Shown piece by piece: positions 16,000 to 24,323 of a stretch of DNA of 35,020 bases. How positions within the stretch are numbered: the stretch's first letter is position 1; each line of letters opens with the position of its first letter. The stretch is from Verrucomicrobiia bacterium. Its GTDB lineage: Bacteria > Verrucomicrobiota > Verrucomicrobiia > Verrucomicrobiales > DEV007. The stretch is from contig JAGROX010000018.1 of the NCBI GenBank assembly GCA_020440025.1, forward strand, positions 6,437 through 41,456, read 5' to 3'. A program made the translations under genes and the position numbers. The notes beneath the pieces are model-generated. The model was not told the DNA's origin, did no database searches, and saw only the letters and a program-made list of their open reading frames with translations.

Positions 16000-16318
16000 A
16001 TCAGTGGGATGAGTTGATTGGGTGGGTGGATGACAAACAGAGCGAGCCGCTTCCGGTTCGCCAAGGAGAACTTACGCTTCGGAACGTCCGACGGATGGCT
16101 CAGAGGCATTAAGCAAGGGCGGTCATCGTAGCCGACCGAGTCCCGCTCGCAAGTGGGTTTTCGCGGCGCAGAAAGGGACCTGAAACGGCCCCAAATCCCA
16201 TTTTTGACGGCGATTTCCGATGAATCCGAAAAAAACGCCGAAATATTTAGCGAAAATTGTTTATTTTTATGGAAATTCTGTCAAAATACAGAATATCGAA
16301 TATTAATCATTTTTACGG
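16000..16318. promoter_or_regulatory. Divergent intergenic region between cupredoxin and REC gene
   Basis: A 319-bp gene-free stretch. The left half (16000-16160) is GC-rich and should hold the cupredoxin promoter; I see no convincing -35/-10 pair. The right part (about 16235-16315) is strikingly AT-rich compared with the rest of the window and contains an inverted repeat, described separately. It most likely holds the promoter of the REC gene. No RNA structure is recognised. Confidence 0.5.
16275..16294. promoter_or_regulatory. Inverted repeat ATTCTGT-N6-ACAGAAT, possible operator
   Basis: Perfect 7-bp arms with a 6-nt spacer, in the AT-rich stretch 24 bp upstream of the REC gene start. A second short inverted repeat, AATAT-cga-ATATT, directly follows. 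The dyad symmetry and spacing suit a dimeric regulator, or a hairpin in the 5' leader. Which protein would bind is unknown. Confidence 0.5.
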
Positions 16319-17113
16319 ATGAACCGAATTCTAATTGCCGCTGGAGACCCCACTACTGCCGAAGGGACTCAAACCGCTCTGTCATCGGCCGGATTTCAAA
16401 CCGCTGTCGTTTCCGATTGCCAACAGCTCTTGGCCTTCTGTGGGCAACACACTCCTGACCTGGTCGTGATGGATTTTGACATGGATGGAAATGGAATCTG
16501 GACAGCAGCCCAAGCCCTCCGGACCGAGCCTCGCCTCGCCAGCATGCCCTTGGTCGGCATTGCCAGTCACCTTTCCGACGCCGAGCGCCAACATGCCCAA
16601 TCCATTGGATTCTCCGCGGTGGTGGACAAACCGGTTTCTGTGGAATCCCTCGTAAAAACGGTGCGCGCGGCATTTAGTGCCACCGAAGCTTCCAATGTTA
16701 CCCAGATGCCCCAAACTCCCTCAGCCACGCCTCAAGTTCACGATCCGGTCGGTATCTTAGTCAAGCAGATCAATGAAATCCGTCAGCTGACGGCCGAATT
16801 GAAGCCGAATGTTTCTGCATTCGGCGAGGAAGCTCCCGAGCTTTTCGAATACATCGAAAACTCAGGCACCCAGATTCACGAGGAGTTGGCCAAGATCTCG
16901 GCCCACGGTGTCGAACACTCGGCCATCGCTCTTCAAGACAAGGATCTGCGTCACGATTTCCGCAACATGATCGGGTCCGTCACCGGGTTCTCGGAACTCC
17001 TCCTGATGGAGCCCTCTGTTCAAGGGGCTTCCAAGGAAAAGTTCACTCGCATCCGGGTGATCTGTCGCGAATTCTGCAACATTCTCGACGAGCAGAAGGC
17101 GGTCGCCGCCTGA
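16319..17113 (+). CDS. REC-domain protein with H-box (HisKA-like) C terminus and no kinase ATPase domain
   Basis: 264 residues. The N-terminal receiver domain (1-120) has D52 (VVMDFDMDG) as phospho-acceptor and K104 (VVDKPVS); the usual acidic pair is reduced to D10 (AAGDPT). A low-complexity linker follows (122-142), then a helical region. Its second part contains LRHDFRNMIGSVTGFSELLL, an excellent match to the histidine-kinase dimerisation H-box, with H212 in the phospho-His place. No N/G boxes follow: the protein ends 52 residues later, so it cannot autophosphorylate alone. It may be a phosphorelay intermediate, a dimerisation module, or a regulator acting on a partner kinase. The upstream AT-rich region with a palindrome suggests tight control. 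Convergent with the dehydrogenase gene. Confidence 0.82.
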   Translation: MNRILIAAGDPTTAEGTQTALSSAGFQTAVVSDCQQLLAFCGQHTPDLVVMDFDMDGNGIWTAAQALRTEPRLASMPLVGIASHLSDAERQHAQSIGFSAVVDKPVSVESLVKTVRAAFSATEASNVTQMPQTPSATPQVHDPVGILVKQINEIRQLTAELKPNVSAFGEEAPELFEYIENSGTQIHEELAKISAHGVEHSAIALQDKDLRHDFRNMIGSVTGFSELLLMEPSVQGASKEKFTRIRVICREFCNILDEQKAVAA

Positions 17114-17134
17114 TCGGTCTGAATCGACCGATCA
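17111..17134. terminator. Hairpin between convergent genes
   Basis: TGATCGGTC, loop TGAATC, GACCGATCA: a perfect 9-bp stem that starts on the stop codon of the REC gene. No T-tract follows, so it is either a weak terminator for both converging transcripts or an mRNA 3'-end stabiliser. Confidence 0.55.
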
Positions 17135-17171
17135 TCGGAACGATGTCCCCTTTCCCTCCGATACTCGCCAA

Positions 17172-18773
17172 TCAGCGGGTGATCGGGTCGCGCGTGTAGG
17201 TGCCGTCGACCATTCGAAGGATGCCTCGAGGATTTTCGTCGCGCAGATCTTCCGGCAGCTGAGATTGCGGCCAACCTTGAAAGCAGAGCGGGCGGACAAA
17301 TCGATAAATGCAGCGCGTGCCAATGCTGGTAAAATAGCTGTGTGCGCTCGCTGGATAAGGCCCCCCGTGGTGCATGCCATGGCAGACCTCGATTCCAGTA
17401 GGATAGCCGTTGAAGATCAATCGACCGACACGCTTCTCAAGGATGTTGATCAATCCACGGTACTCGGCCAAATCCTCCTCGGTCCCGTGAATCGTCGCGG
17501 TGAGGGAGCCTTCCAGCTGGGAGGCAAACTCCTCAAGATCTGCCGGACTCGCACATTTCACCACAGTGGAGACGGGACCAAAGATTTCCTCGTAAAGCTC
17601 GGGATTGGAGCGCAGTCCCGAAGCATCAGTTTCAAATACGTGACAAGCCGCCTGTGATTTCGCGGGATCTGCCGGGGTATTGGACTGGCCGACCAGAGTC
17701 AGACCGGACATGCCCTGCATGGTGCCCACTCCCTCTACGAAGGCGTGATGAATGCCCGCATGCAGCATGGTGGCTGGCGCGGCATTCTTCGCGGCTTCGG
17801 CAGTTCCATTCACAAAAGAGCCCATTTCCTCGGATTCCAGTCCGAACACGAGTCCCGGATTGGTGCAGAATTGGCCCACCCCGAGGGTCAGCGACTGGAT
17901 GAACCCGGTCGCCAGATCCTGGCTTCTCTCTTTGAGCGCACCCGGAAGCACAAAAATGGGATTCACGCTGCCCATCTCAGCATAGAACGGGATGGGATTG
18001 GGACGTGAGTTGGCCGCATCCAGCAGAGCCCGACCGCCGCGCAAGGATCCGGTGAAGGCAGCCGCCACCGTTTCCGGATGCCTGACAAGGGCCAACCCAA
18101 CGGCATTGGTTCGACCGTGCACCATCGAGAAGACCCCTTCCGGCATGCCGCATTTTTCCGCGGCGGTGAGAATGGCCCGGGCCAAAAGTTCGCAGGTTGC
18201 CGGGTGGGCAGGATGGGCTTTTACCACGACCGGGCATCCGGCGGCAAATGCCGAAACGGTATCCGCGCCGAAAACGGAAATCGCGAGGGGGAAATTGCTG
18301 GCTCCAAAAACCACCACCGGCCCCACGGGAAACATCAGGCTGCGAACGTCGGGCTTCGGCAACGGTTGCCGATCCGGTTGCGGCAGATCGATCCGGGCAT
18401 CCACCCAGGAACCTTCGCGAAGGAATTGGGCAAACATTCGCGACTGTCCCGTAGCCCGACCACGCTCGCCGACGCAGCGTCCCTCAGGATGACCGGTCTC
18501 CGCCATCGTGGATTCGATGAGCTGAGTTCCGAGGGCCTCCACTTCGTCGGCACAGACCTCCAGAAAGCGCGCCCGATCTTCCACCGAAGTCTGGCGAAAG
18601 GCGACGAAAGCATTCGCTGCCAGAGTCAACGCACGATCAATTTCGGCATCGGTGGCTTCGCGAAAAACCGTCGGAAGCGACTCCCCTGTTGATGGATTCG
18701 CCGACTGAAAAGTCTGATCTGATTCGGCGCTCGTTTGATGACCGATGAGGTGGTTTCCGTGGAGTTCTAACAT
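17172..18773 (-). CDS. Alpha-ketoglutarate-semialdehyde (2,5-dioxovalerate) dehydrogenase
   Basis: 533 residues, an NAD(P)-dependent aldehyde dehydrogenase. Catalytic residues are visible: N160 (FGASNFPLAI), K185 (VVVKAHPAH), general base E266 (YAEMGSVNP) and nucleophile C303 (VGQFCTNPG). The KAHPAHP string, AEMGSVNP and the C-terminal CHGMHHGGPYPAS region are typical of the type that oxidises 2,5-dioxopentanoate to 2-oxoglutarate at the end of glucarate, galactarate, L-arabinose or hydroxyproline breakdown. The upstream partner gene on the same strand is a DapA-family enzyme of the kind that makes this semialdehyde, which supports the call. The start ATG at 18773 gives a normal N terminus. 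Confidence 0.93.
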   Translation of the reverse strand: MLELHGNHLIGHQTSAESDQTFQSANPSTGESLPTVFREATDAEIDRALTLAANAFVAFRQTSVEDRARFLEVCADEVEALGTQLIESTMAETGHPEGRCVGERGRATGQSRMFAQFLREGSWVDARIDLPQPDRQPLPKPDVRSLMFPVGPVVVFGASNFPLAISVFGADTVSAFAAGCPVVVKAHPAHPATCELLARAILTAAEKCGMPEGVFSMVHGRTNAVGLALVRHPETVAAAFTGSLRGGRALLDAANSRPNPIPFYAEMGSVNPIFVLPGALKERSQDLATGFIQSLTLGVGQFCTNPGLVFGLESEEMGSFVNGTAEAAKNAAPATMLHAGIHHAFVEGVGTMQGMSGLTLVGQSNTPADPAKSQAACHVFETDASGLRSNPELYEEIFGPVSTVVKCASPADLEEFASQLEGSLTATIHGTEEDLAEYRGLINILEKRVGRLIFNGYPTGIEVCHGMHHGGPYPASAHSYFTSIGTRCIYRFVRPLCFQGWPQSQLPEDLRDENPRGILRMVDGTYTRDPITR

Positions 18774-18813
18774 AAGAAAAAGGGATTTTTAGTGATAAGG
18801 CAAGAAGTGGGGG

Positions 18814-18834
18814 AAATAAGCTTCTGGCTTATTT
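18814..18834. other. Hairpin between the two sugar-acid genes
   Basis: AAATAAGC, loop TTCTG, GCTTATTT (8-bp stem) covers the stop codon of the DapA-family gene, 41 bp before the dehydrogenase start. It lacks a T-tract on the minus strand, so it may set the ratio of the two messages or block RNA decay rather than end transcription. Confidence 0.38.
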
Positions 18835-19737
18835 TTCAAGAAGTTGCACCGCTGCATGCTTCACTCGATCGCAATCGGCAGGATCGAGGTTGGTCAACAA
18901 TGGCAATGCGGGTCCGGTATTGGCAATTCCGGCCAGAGAAACGGCTTCGTGAAGGACACGAACAGGATTGATGCGGTTACGAAGATCCTCAAGAGGTTCG
19001 AATCCGGCTCTCAAAGTCTCCGCAGTCTCGTAGTCACCCGCCACGATCGCTTCCAACATTCGCTGACTGAGATCGGGACGAATGCAGACGCAACCAGCCG
19101 TGAATCCGTTGATCCCAAAGTCTCGAAGATGGATGATGGCAGGCTGCTCCCCAATTCCACTCACCACGAGTTGAGAATCGACCAATTGAAGCAACTCGGT
19201 AAGGTAGGGATCGACCGCCGGATCTTCGCGAACGATGGCGTATTTGATCCAGGAGATCAGCCCATCGTTCACCAGACTCGCCGCGTCTGCCGGATCGATG
19301 AAACCGTCCTGTTTGATGTAAAGAACGACCGGTTTTCCGAAAGCCTCGGCAAAACGCCTGACTCCGGTCGCCACTCCCGCTGAAGTGGTCAGCCCCTGCA
19401 TTGGTAATGCCATGACGGTCGGGTAGTCAAAGTCAGCAAGAATCCGCGCTTGATCCATCATTGTCCCCCACGCCGGACCAACGGAAGGAATCACCAGCGT
19501 TTCCGCCGCCGCCGTCTCGGCCAGGGCCGTTAGAATGGAGGCATACTCGCTCGGAGCCGTGTGGTAAAAATTCGCATTTCCGCCGTAGAGCAAAATGTCG
19601 ACTCCCCCAGCTTCGATGTGGCGGATGATTTTCGCATTTTCCTCTGGAGCATAGACCAGATTCTGGTCGCGAGCCATGGGGGGCACGGCAATGACAGAGG
19701 AGCGAAGACGTTCGGGAGTAACAGGTGCGGTTTGCAT
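18829..19737 (-). CDS. DapA-family lyase, probably sugar-acid dehydratase making 2-oxoglutarate semialdehyde
   Basis: 302 residues, a class-I aldolase TIM barrel of the dihydrodipicolinate-synthase family. Schiff-base K165 (ISWIKYAIV) and the partner tyrosine Y140 (VVLYIKQDG) are in the expected places. The family's GGTTGE-type substrate loop is replaced by YGGNANFYH, so it is not DapA itself. Adjacent to an alpha-ketoglutarate-semialdehyde dehydrogenase, it is best read as a 5-dehydro-4-deoxyglucarate or 2-keto-3-deoxy-sugar-acid dehydratase. Its exact substrate is inference, since the altered loop is not what I would expect from standard KdgD. It is the first gene of the pair on this strand; 55 bp separate them. 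Confidence 0.85.
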   Translation of the reverse strand: MQTAPVTPERLRSSVIAVPPMARDQNLVYAPEENAKIIRHIEAGGVDILLYGGNANFYHTAPSEYASILTALAETAAAETLVIPSVGPAWGTMMDQARILADFDYPTVMALPMQGLTTSAGVATGVRRFAEAFGKPVVLYIKQDGFIDPADAASLVNDGLISWIKYAIVREDPAVDPYLTELLQLVDSQLVVSGIGEQPAIIHLRDFGINGFTAGCVCIRPDLSQRMLEAIVAGDYETAETLRAGFEPLEDLRNRINPVRVLHEAVSLAGIANTGPALPLLTNLDPADCDRVKHAAVQLLEK

Positions 19738-19835
19738 GAAGATCGCCTACTAGGGCACCCAAGAGTTGCCGCAAGCCGTCCGAACCGTCAAACGGGAATC
19801 GTCACGCAAAAGACTTCAAGGCCCGAAAAGTCGTC

Positions 19836-20156
19836 CTACAGACGGGGCAGCAACTGCGCCCGCGCCGTCTCATTCTCGGCAGAGGCTTCGGCCATGCTGC
19901 TGCGAAGAGCTTTCCACCGACGATGATTGATGGCGATCAACAGCGACTCCACTACCAGACCAATTAGGGCGACAGCTCCCGTCATGACCATCCCAAACCA
20001 CACGACCAAATACCGCGGAGACTGACTCCACTTTTCAAAAGCCTCCGAGCGCGAACCATCCCAAAGCAGGAAAGCAACCACGACCAGCGTCGCCAGAAGG
20101 CAAATGACGCAGCGTGTCTTGCGACGCTTCAAGTTGAGGATGGACTGCAGTTTCAT
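19836..20156 (-). CDS. Small two-helix membrane protein of unknown function
   Basis: 106 residues from ATG 20156 (MKLQSILNLKRRK); a longer frame up to 20228 has no supporting feature. Basic N terminus, then TM1 at about 18-33 (CVICLLATLVVVAFLLW), a short extracytoplasmic loop, TM2 at about 49-72 (VVWFGMVMTGAVALIGLVV), and a charged C-terminal helix (RRWKALRSSMAEASAENE) likely in the cytoplasm. No family recognised. It is downstream of the ExbB/ExbD/TPR operon on the same strand after 171 bp containing palindromes, so cotranscription is uncertain. Confidence 0.6.
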   Translation of the reverse strand: MKLQSILNLKRRKTRCVICLLATLVVVAFLLWDGSRSEAFEKWSQSPRYLVVWFGMVMTGAVALIGLVVESLLIAINHRRWKALRSSMAEASAENETARAQLLPRL

Positions 20157-20278
20157 CGGAACAGGAAAGGTGGGAAGCAGGCTTCGTTCCAACTCGATAG
20201 TTGAGAGAAGAAACTTCGCCGACGACACAGCTATGTTCGCGGAAACGGTCTCAACCGTAAACTCACCTAAACACGCCC

Positions 20279-20311
20279 GCGCAACTGCGCCCCTAACCCT
20301 TGGGCTAGCCC
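20279..20311. other. Clustered palindromes in a 171-bp gap
   Basis: GCGCAACTGCGC (20279-20290) and GGGCTAGCCC (20302-20311), with an outer TGCGC...GCGCA pair, lie just beyond the stop of the last TPR gene on the minus strand. They could fold into a 3'-end structure, but there is no T-tract, so this is only a candidate terminator. The rest of the gap (20157-20327) shows nothing else. Confidence 0.3.
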
Positions 20312-20327
20312 TAGCGCACCTATCCCT

Positions 20328-21392
20328 CTACTTTTCAGGTTCTTCCTTTTTGATTTCGACCTTTTTCATTCCATCGACGGTCACTTGTTCAATCATCTCA
20401 GCCCCTGCGGATTCCTTGGTTTGATCCCCCTGAATTTCGGTTCGACCCATGTTGCCGAGGGCTGCCTCACCCAAAGTCAATTTTTCAGCAAGGGCATCGG
20501 AAGCCGTTTTTCCGGCATCATCCCAAAGTTTTCCGTCCCCAAAGATCGAGGCATAGAGATGGACCTGAGCCTTGAGCTCCGAAAGATCGATCGGTTCTTC
20601 CATCCGCTCGTCGCGAAGCGCGGTTCGTCGTTCCACATCGGCGGCGACCAGATTAATCGATTGCTTGAGTGAAAGGCGTGACAATCGGGAGTCGGTCGCG
20701 GCGTTGAGTGAGTAGGCCTGTGCATAGGCAAGGATCGCTTGCCTGATTTTGCCCTCTTTCTCCATCGCCAGCCCCGTGAGATAGGCGATCTCAATCCCTT
20801 CTTCTGAGGTGGATGAGCGTGCGTCGGAAAACTTGGCGACCAGATCAATGACGTCAAGCCAGTCCTCCCTTCCCGCCGCAGCCCAGACTTGAAGCGCCAG
20901 AGGTAACTCCCGCTGACCTGCTGGCATTTTCTGCGGCTCAAACGCGTCCAGATGGTCCGCCACTCCCTTGGCGTCGCCGAGTCGCCGATAGCAATCGAGC
21001 AACCGCCCCTGCGCCCGCGTCACGAAATTTCCCGGAGCAGGATAGAATCCGCCCTTCATCTGTTTCGATCCCGCCAACGATTCAAAAATCGGGAGGGCTT
21101 CGGCGTATCGGCCCAGTTCGAACCACTGCGTGGCCCGGGTCCAGTCATCTGGCTCCGGCCATTCGATGTTATCGATCTGCTCGTAACTCAATCGCGCAGT
21201 GGTGGTGCTCTCCGGCGTACGGAATGACAACGATGCGCTGTCGATGGTCTCAATCAACGCCGTCACTTTTCCTCCGTTGGCGAGGAGAATGGTGACCTCC
21301 TGCGAGTGTCCCGTCACAGAGGAAATCAGACAGACGCAGCCTCCCAGGAGAAACCAAAAACCGAACCTTACGATGGGGATTACCTTTCTCAT
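20328..21392 (-). CDS. Exported TPR-like protein of the ExbB/ExbD operon
   Basis: 354 residues. ATG 21392 overlaps the TGA of the upstream TPR gene by 4 nt (ATGA), which fixes the start and implies coupled translation. A signal peptide or anchor (residues 8-30, FGFWFLLGGCVCLISSV) leads into a short beta-type domain (VTILLANGGKVTALIETID, then LSYEQIDNIEWPEP). Such a strand pattern is seen in 'SHD1/NGG-like' periplasmic modules. Helical repeats like TPRs follow (WTRATQWFELGRYAEALPIFESLA, ... YLTGLAMEKEGKIRQAILAYAQAYSL). The last 50 residues are charged and disordered. It probably assists the envelope complex formed by its upstream neighbours. No enzymatic motif. Confidence 0.78.
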   Translation of the reverse strand: MRKVIPIVRFGFWFLLGGCVCLISSVTGHSQEVTILLANGGKVTALIETIDSASLSFRTPESTTTARLSYEQIDNIEWPEPDDWTRATQWFELGRYAEALPIFESLAGSKQMKGGFYPAPGNFVTRAQGRLLDCYRRLGDAKGVADHLDAFEPQKMPAGQRELPLALQVWAAAGREDWLDVIDLVAKFSDARSSTSEEGIEIAYLTGLAMEKEGKIRQAILAYAQAYSLNAATDSRLSRLSLKQSINLVAADVERRTALRDERMEEPIDLSELKAQVHLYASIFGDGKLWDDAGKTASDALAEKLTLGEAALGNMGRTEIQGDQTKESAGAEMIEQVTVDGMKKVEIKKEEPEK

Positions 21393-24298
21393 TGGTTCCT
21401 GATCCATTCTTCCTTCCAGGCAGCGAAAAGGTCTCGTCCCTTTCTAATGTTGGCGTGATCCAGATGCCCGAGGCGTTTCAGCATATCTACCAGCACCAGC
21501 AGGGCGTCGCCATCACGCTTGTCCTTTTTCAAAATTTCCGCGGTGCGCAGGTAGGCCTGCGTCGACCAATCCAGGTGCCCGGGAAAGAGCGCGTAGACGC
21601 TGGTGTAAATTTTCAACGCCTCTTTGGGAGAACCTGTTTCCTCAAGACACCGTCCGTAGTTGAAATTTGCTTCCGGTCGAGCATTCAGCCAGTTCCCATG
21701 GCCGAGATAGTCGCGCCACCAAGTCTGTGCCTGCCCGTATTTCTCCTGTCGCATCAACAGTTGACCACCTCCGAGAATCGCCCCCTCCTGGAGGGTCGGA
21801 GTTTCAGATTCGTCCCTGACTTGCTGATACAAGTTCACCGCTCGGTCCTGATCTTCGGAGTTCTCGGAGTCGGCAAGGAGTGATGCTAGATCGTATCGCG
21901 CCATGTCCAGATGAGGGCCTTTGGGCCGCTGCTCAAGCAGGTATTCGTAGATCGCACGCGCTCGACTGGCGTCCCCTTGTTCATGGCTCCATCGGGCCAG
22001 TTTGATCAATGGATAGTCGGGCATTCTCTCCATCGGCAAGTCAGTCGCCAGCCGGCGAAAGAGTTGCTGTGCTTTTTCCTGCTGGGCGGGATCCTCACGA
22101 GCTTCCAGTTTCTCGATTTCGGCAATGCGGAGCCAAGCCGTGAGAGGTTCCGGCGCAGGCTCGGGAACCGGAAAGGTTCTGATTTTCGCGAGAACATCAT
22201 CCGGTGGATAGTGCGAATCGAGGAAATTCAAATAACTGCCAAACAGTTCGCTGAGATTCCCGGAATCCACATCATCCGCAAACTTAAAGATCTGATTGCG
22301 AACCGTCTCCTCAGCCTCTCGCGATCTGCCGACCTTCACCAGGGAATGCAGGGCTGCGGCGATGACATCCAACTCGTGACCGCTCTTGGCGTAGCCCTTC
22401 TTGAACTCATCATAATAGGCCACCGCGTCTTCGTGATTCTGGTTCTCAGCGCACAGCAGCACCAGCTTCCAAAAAGAATAGGCTGCGGTCTCGAAGTGCA
22501 TGGGAATCCCTTCCGAGAGCCTCCGCCCTTCCAGATAAGCCGCTTCGATCGCTCCGATTGGAATTCCGCCCTTGGAAACCAAGACGTCTCCTCGCAGATT
22601 CCATGAGGCCGGGATCTCGGAGGCGTTTGGAAACTCGGCCTGGAGGCGGTCAAGTTTCGCGAGGGCGTCGTCAGGCTCTCCCAATACGAAACGACAAAGT
22701 GCAGCCTGATAGAGAGCGCTCGAATGCAGGTCTGACCGCGGCCAGCGTTCCATGAACGATTCCAGAATGCCTACCCCGCTCTGCCACTGAAAAAGTTTCA
22801 CCTTGGTGGACCCGTGGTAGTAGGTTGCAAGCTCCAGCCTTCTCGGTTCGGCATAATTTTTCAAGTAGGCCTCGATCTCGATCTCCGCTTCGGGAAAACG
22901 GTCGAGATGATAGAGCGAGGCGGCCACCACAAAATCCGGCACGTCGCGTGCCGCCTCGCCGATTTTGAATCGCTCCCGAACTTCAATCGCCGTGGTATAG
23001 GCTTCCTGCCACTCCTGCAGCAGGTAGATGGACTCGACCATCAGGCGCGCCACCTCAGACACCAGCGGATGCTCCGGATACTCATCGAGAAACACCCGGC
23101 CGTACTGACGCGCCTCCGGCCAAAGTCCCAACTGCACCGCGCTGGCCACCAAATTGTAGAGCGCATCCGGGCGATTGCGATGCTCGGGATAAAAGTCCGC
23201 AATCTGTCGAAAGGCGGCGAACGCTCCAGAAAAATTCTTCAATTGGTAGTGCCCCGACCCCACCCCAAGCAACATGGCCGCCACCATGGATTCGGCTTCG
23301 ACAATCCCGGTCGCGGCTTCCTGTTTTCGCGCTTCCAGACTCGCGGCATCTTCCGGGGTGCGTGGCGACTCGCGATTTAGCTGGTCGAGAACTCCCTGCC
23401 GATGCGCCACCAGTTCCTGCGGATTTAAGAGAAATCCATACCAAGTCAGGGCACGAAGCGGTTCCTGGTGTTCCAATGCATTTCGACCCAGAAAAGCGAA
23501 GATCGGATTTCTCTCCCATCGATGCGCCCGGATATCTTCTTTGACGAGATGCCCATAATTCCATAAAAGAGATTGGACCTCTTCAAAAGGGACTTCACGA
23601 GACCAGTCCTCGGCTAGAATCATGAAAGCCCTACGCTTCAGGTCAAGCCCCAGGCTCTGGCTATCGAGCGCTTTCTGGAGCAGTTCCCGCCCTTGCTCAA
23701 GATCTCCGTTCCTGAGATAGCTTCGGCCCAGATTGAGTCCAATGACATCGGTTCGAATCTGGGTATCACCGGCCTCGGCGAGAGCGCCTTTCAGCTTTTC
23801 CACCGCACTGGCGTAGTCTCCCAAAATCATGAGACAGGCTCCCTCCTGCGCCAATGCGTGGGTGCGAAACCGATTGGCGAGCTTGGGTCGCTCCCGCACG
23901 CCTTCGACATTAATGAGGTCATTGGTGAACTCTTCCCGGCAGGTGCGAAACGATCCCATCGCCTCGGGATAACGCCCCAGCCCCATTTGTAGCAGCCCTC
24001 GCAGATAGTAGAAGTGCCCGAACCCTGGACCAAACTGCTCCTTCGCCTTGGGTCCCCAATAGCGAATCACTTCATCGACAATCTCCAGTCCTTTCTGATA
24101 CTCCTGACGACTCAAGGCCATCAGAATGAGATTGTAGGCGCCGGCCGGATTGGCGGCGATCTGTTCCTGGGGATTCCCGATCTGGGCCCGCCCCCCTCCC
24201 GGTAGAGCCAACAACATCACCACAATGAGACCGATGACGCCAAACACGCCCCCTCTCGGAGATCGTGTCACTGGCGCATTGTTGGTCGTCCGCTTCAT
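21389..24298 (-). CDS. Large exported TPR-repeat protein (969 aa)
   Basis: 969 residues. Arg-rich N terminus, hydrophobic signal/anchor at about 17-38 (GVFGVIGLIVVMLLALPGGG), then TPR or TPR-like repeats to the end: for example GHFYYLRGLLQMGLGRYPEAM, ALAQEGACLMILGDYASAVEK, IGLNLGRSYLRNGDLEQGREL, ALYQAALCRFVLGEPDDALAK, and NFNYGRCLEETGSPKEALKIY. The pattern is like periplasmic assembly factors of the YbgF/BamD type but much longer. It is fifth of six in the exbB-led operon and overlaps the next gene by 4 nt. A scaffold linking the ExbB/ExbD motor to envelope partners is plausible, but is inference. Confidence 0.88.
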   Translation of the reverse strand: MKRTTNNAPVTRSPRGGVFGVIGLIVVMLLALPGGGRAQIGNPQEQIAANPAGAYNLILMALSRQEYQKGLEIVDEVIRYWGPKAKEQFGPGFGHFYYLRGLLQMGLGRYPEAMGSFRTCREEFTNDLINVEGVRERPKLANRFRTHALAQEGACLMILGDYASAVEKLKGALAEAGDTQIRTDVIGLNLGRSYLRNGDLEQGRELLQKALDSQSLGLDLKRRAFMILAEDWSREVPFEEVQSLLWNYGHLVKEDIRAHRWERNPIFAFLGRNALEHQEPLRALTWYGFLLNPQELVAHRQGVLDQLNRESPRTPEDAASLEARKQEAATGIVEAESMVAAMLLGVGSGHYQLKNFSGAFAAFRQIADFYPEHRNRPDALYNLVASAVQLGLWPEARQYGRVFLDEYPEHPLVSEVARLMVESIYLLQEWQEAYTTAIEVRERFKIGEAARDVPDFVVAASLYHLDRFPEAEIEIEAYLKNYAEPRRLELATYYHGSTKVKLFQWQSGVGILESFMERWPRSDLHSSALYQAALCRFVLGEPDDALAKLDRLQAEFPNASEIPASWNLRGDVLVSKGGIPIGAIEAAYLEGRRLSEGIPMHFETAAYSFWKLVLLCAENQNHEDAVAYYDEFKKGYAKSGHELDVIAAALHSLVKVGRSREAEETVRNQIFKFADDVDSGNLSELFGSYLNFLDSHYPPDDVLAKIRTFPVPEPAPEPLTAWLRIAEIEKLEAREDPAQQEKAQQLFRRLATDLPMERMPDYPLIKLARWSHEQGDASRARAIYEYLLEQRPKGPHLDMARYDLASLLADSENSEDQDRAVNLYQQVRDESETPTLQEGAILGGGQLLMRQEKYGQAQTWWRDYLGHGNWLNARPEANFNYGRCLEETGSPKEALKIYTSVYALFPGHLDWSTQAYLRTAEILKKDKRDGDALLVLVDMLKRLGHLDHANIRKGRDLFAAWKEEWIRNQ

Positions 24299-24323
24299 GC
24301 CTTAAAGAGAAAGAAATGATCGA

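Noticed and set aside
15451..16017. 188-codon open frame opposite the cupredoxin gene
   Set aside because: Begins at the end of the HlyD gene, runs through the terminator and across the azurin-like gene; the azurin ligands on the minus strand are decisive.
18680..18692. Possible further copy of the 22-nt repeat (ATCAACAGGGG) in the dehydrogenase gene
   Set aside because: Only the short TCAACAGGG part matches, it has no partner 22 nt away, and it encodes the normal NPSTGE motif of this enzyme family.
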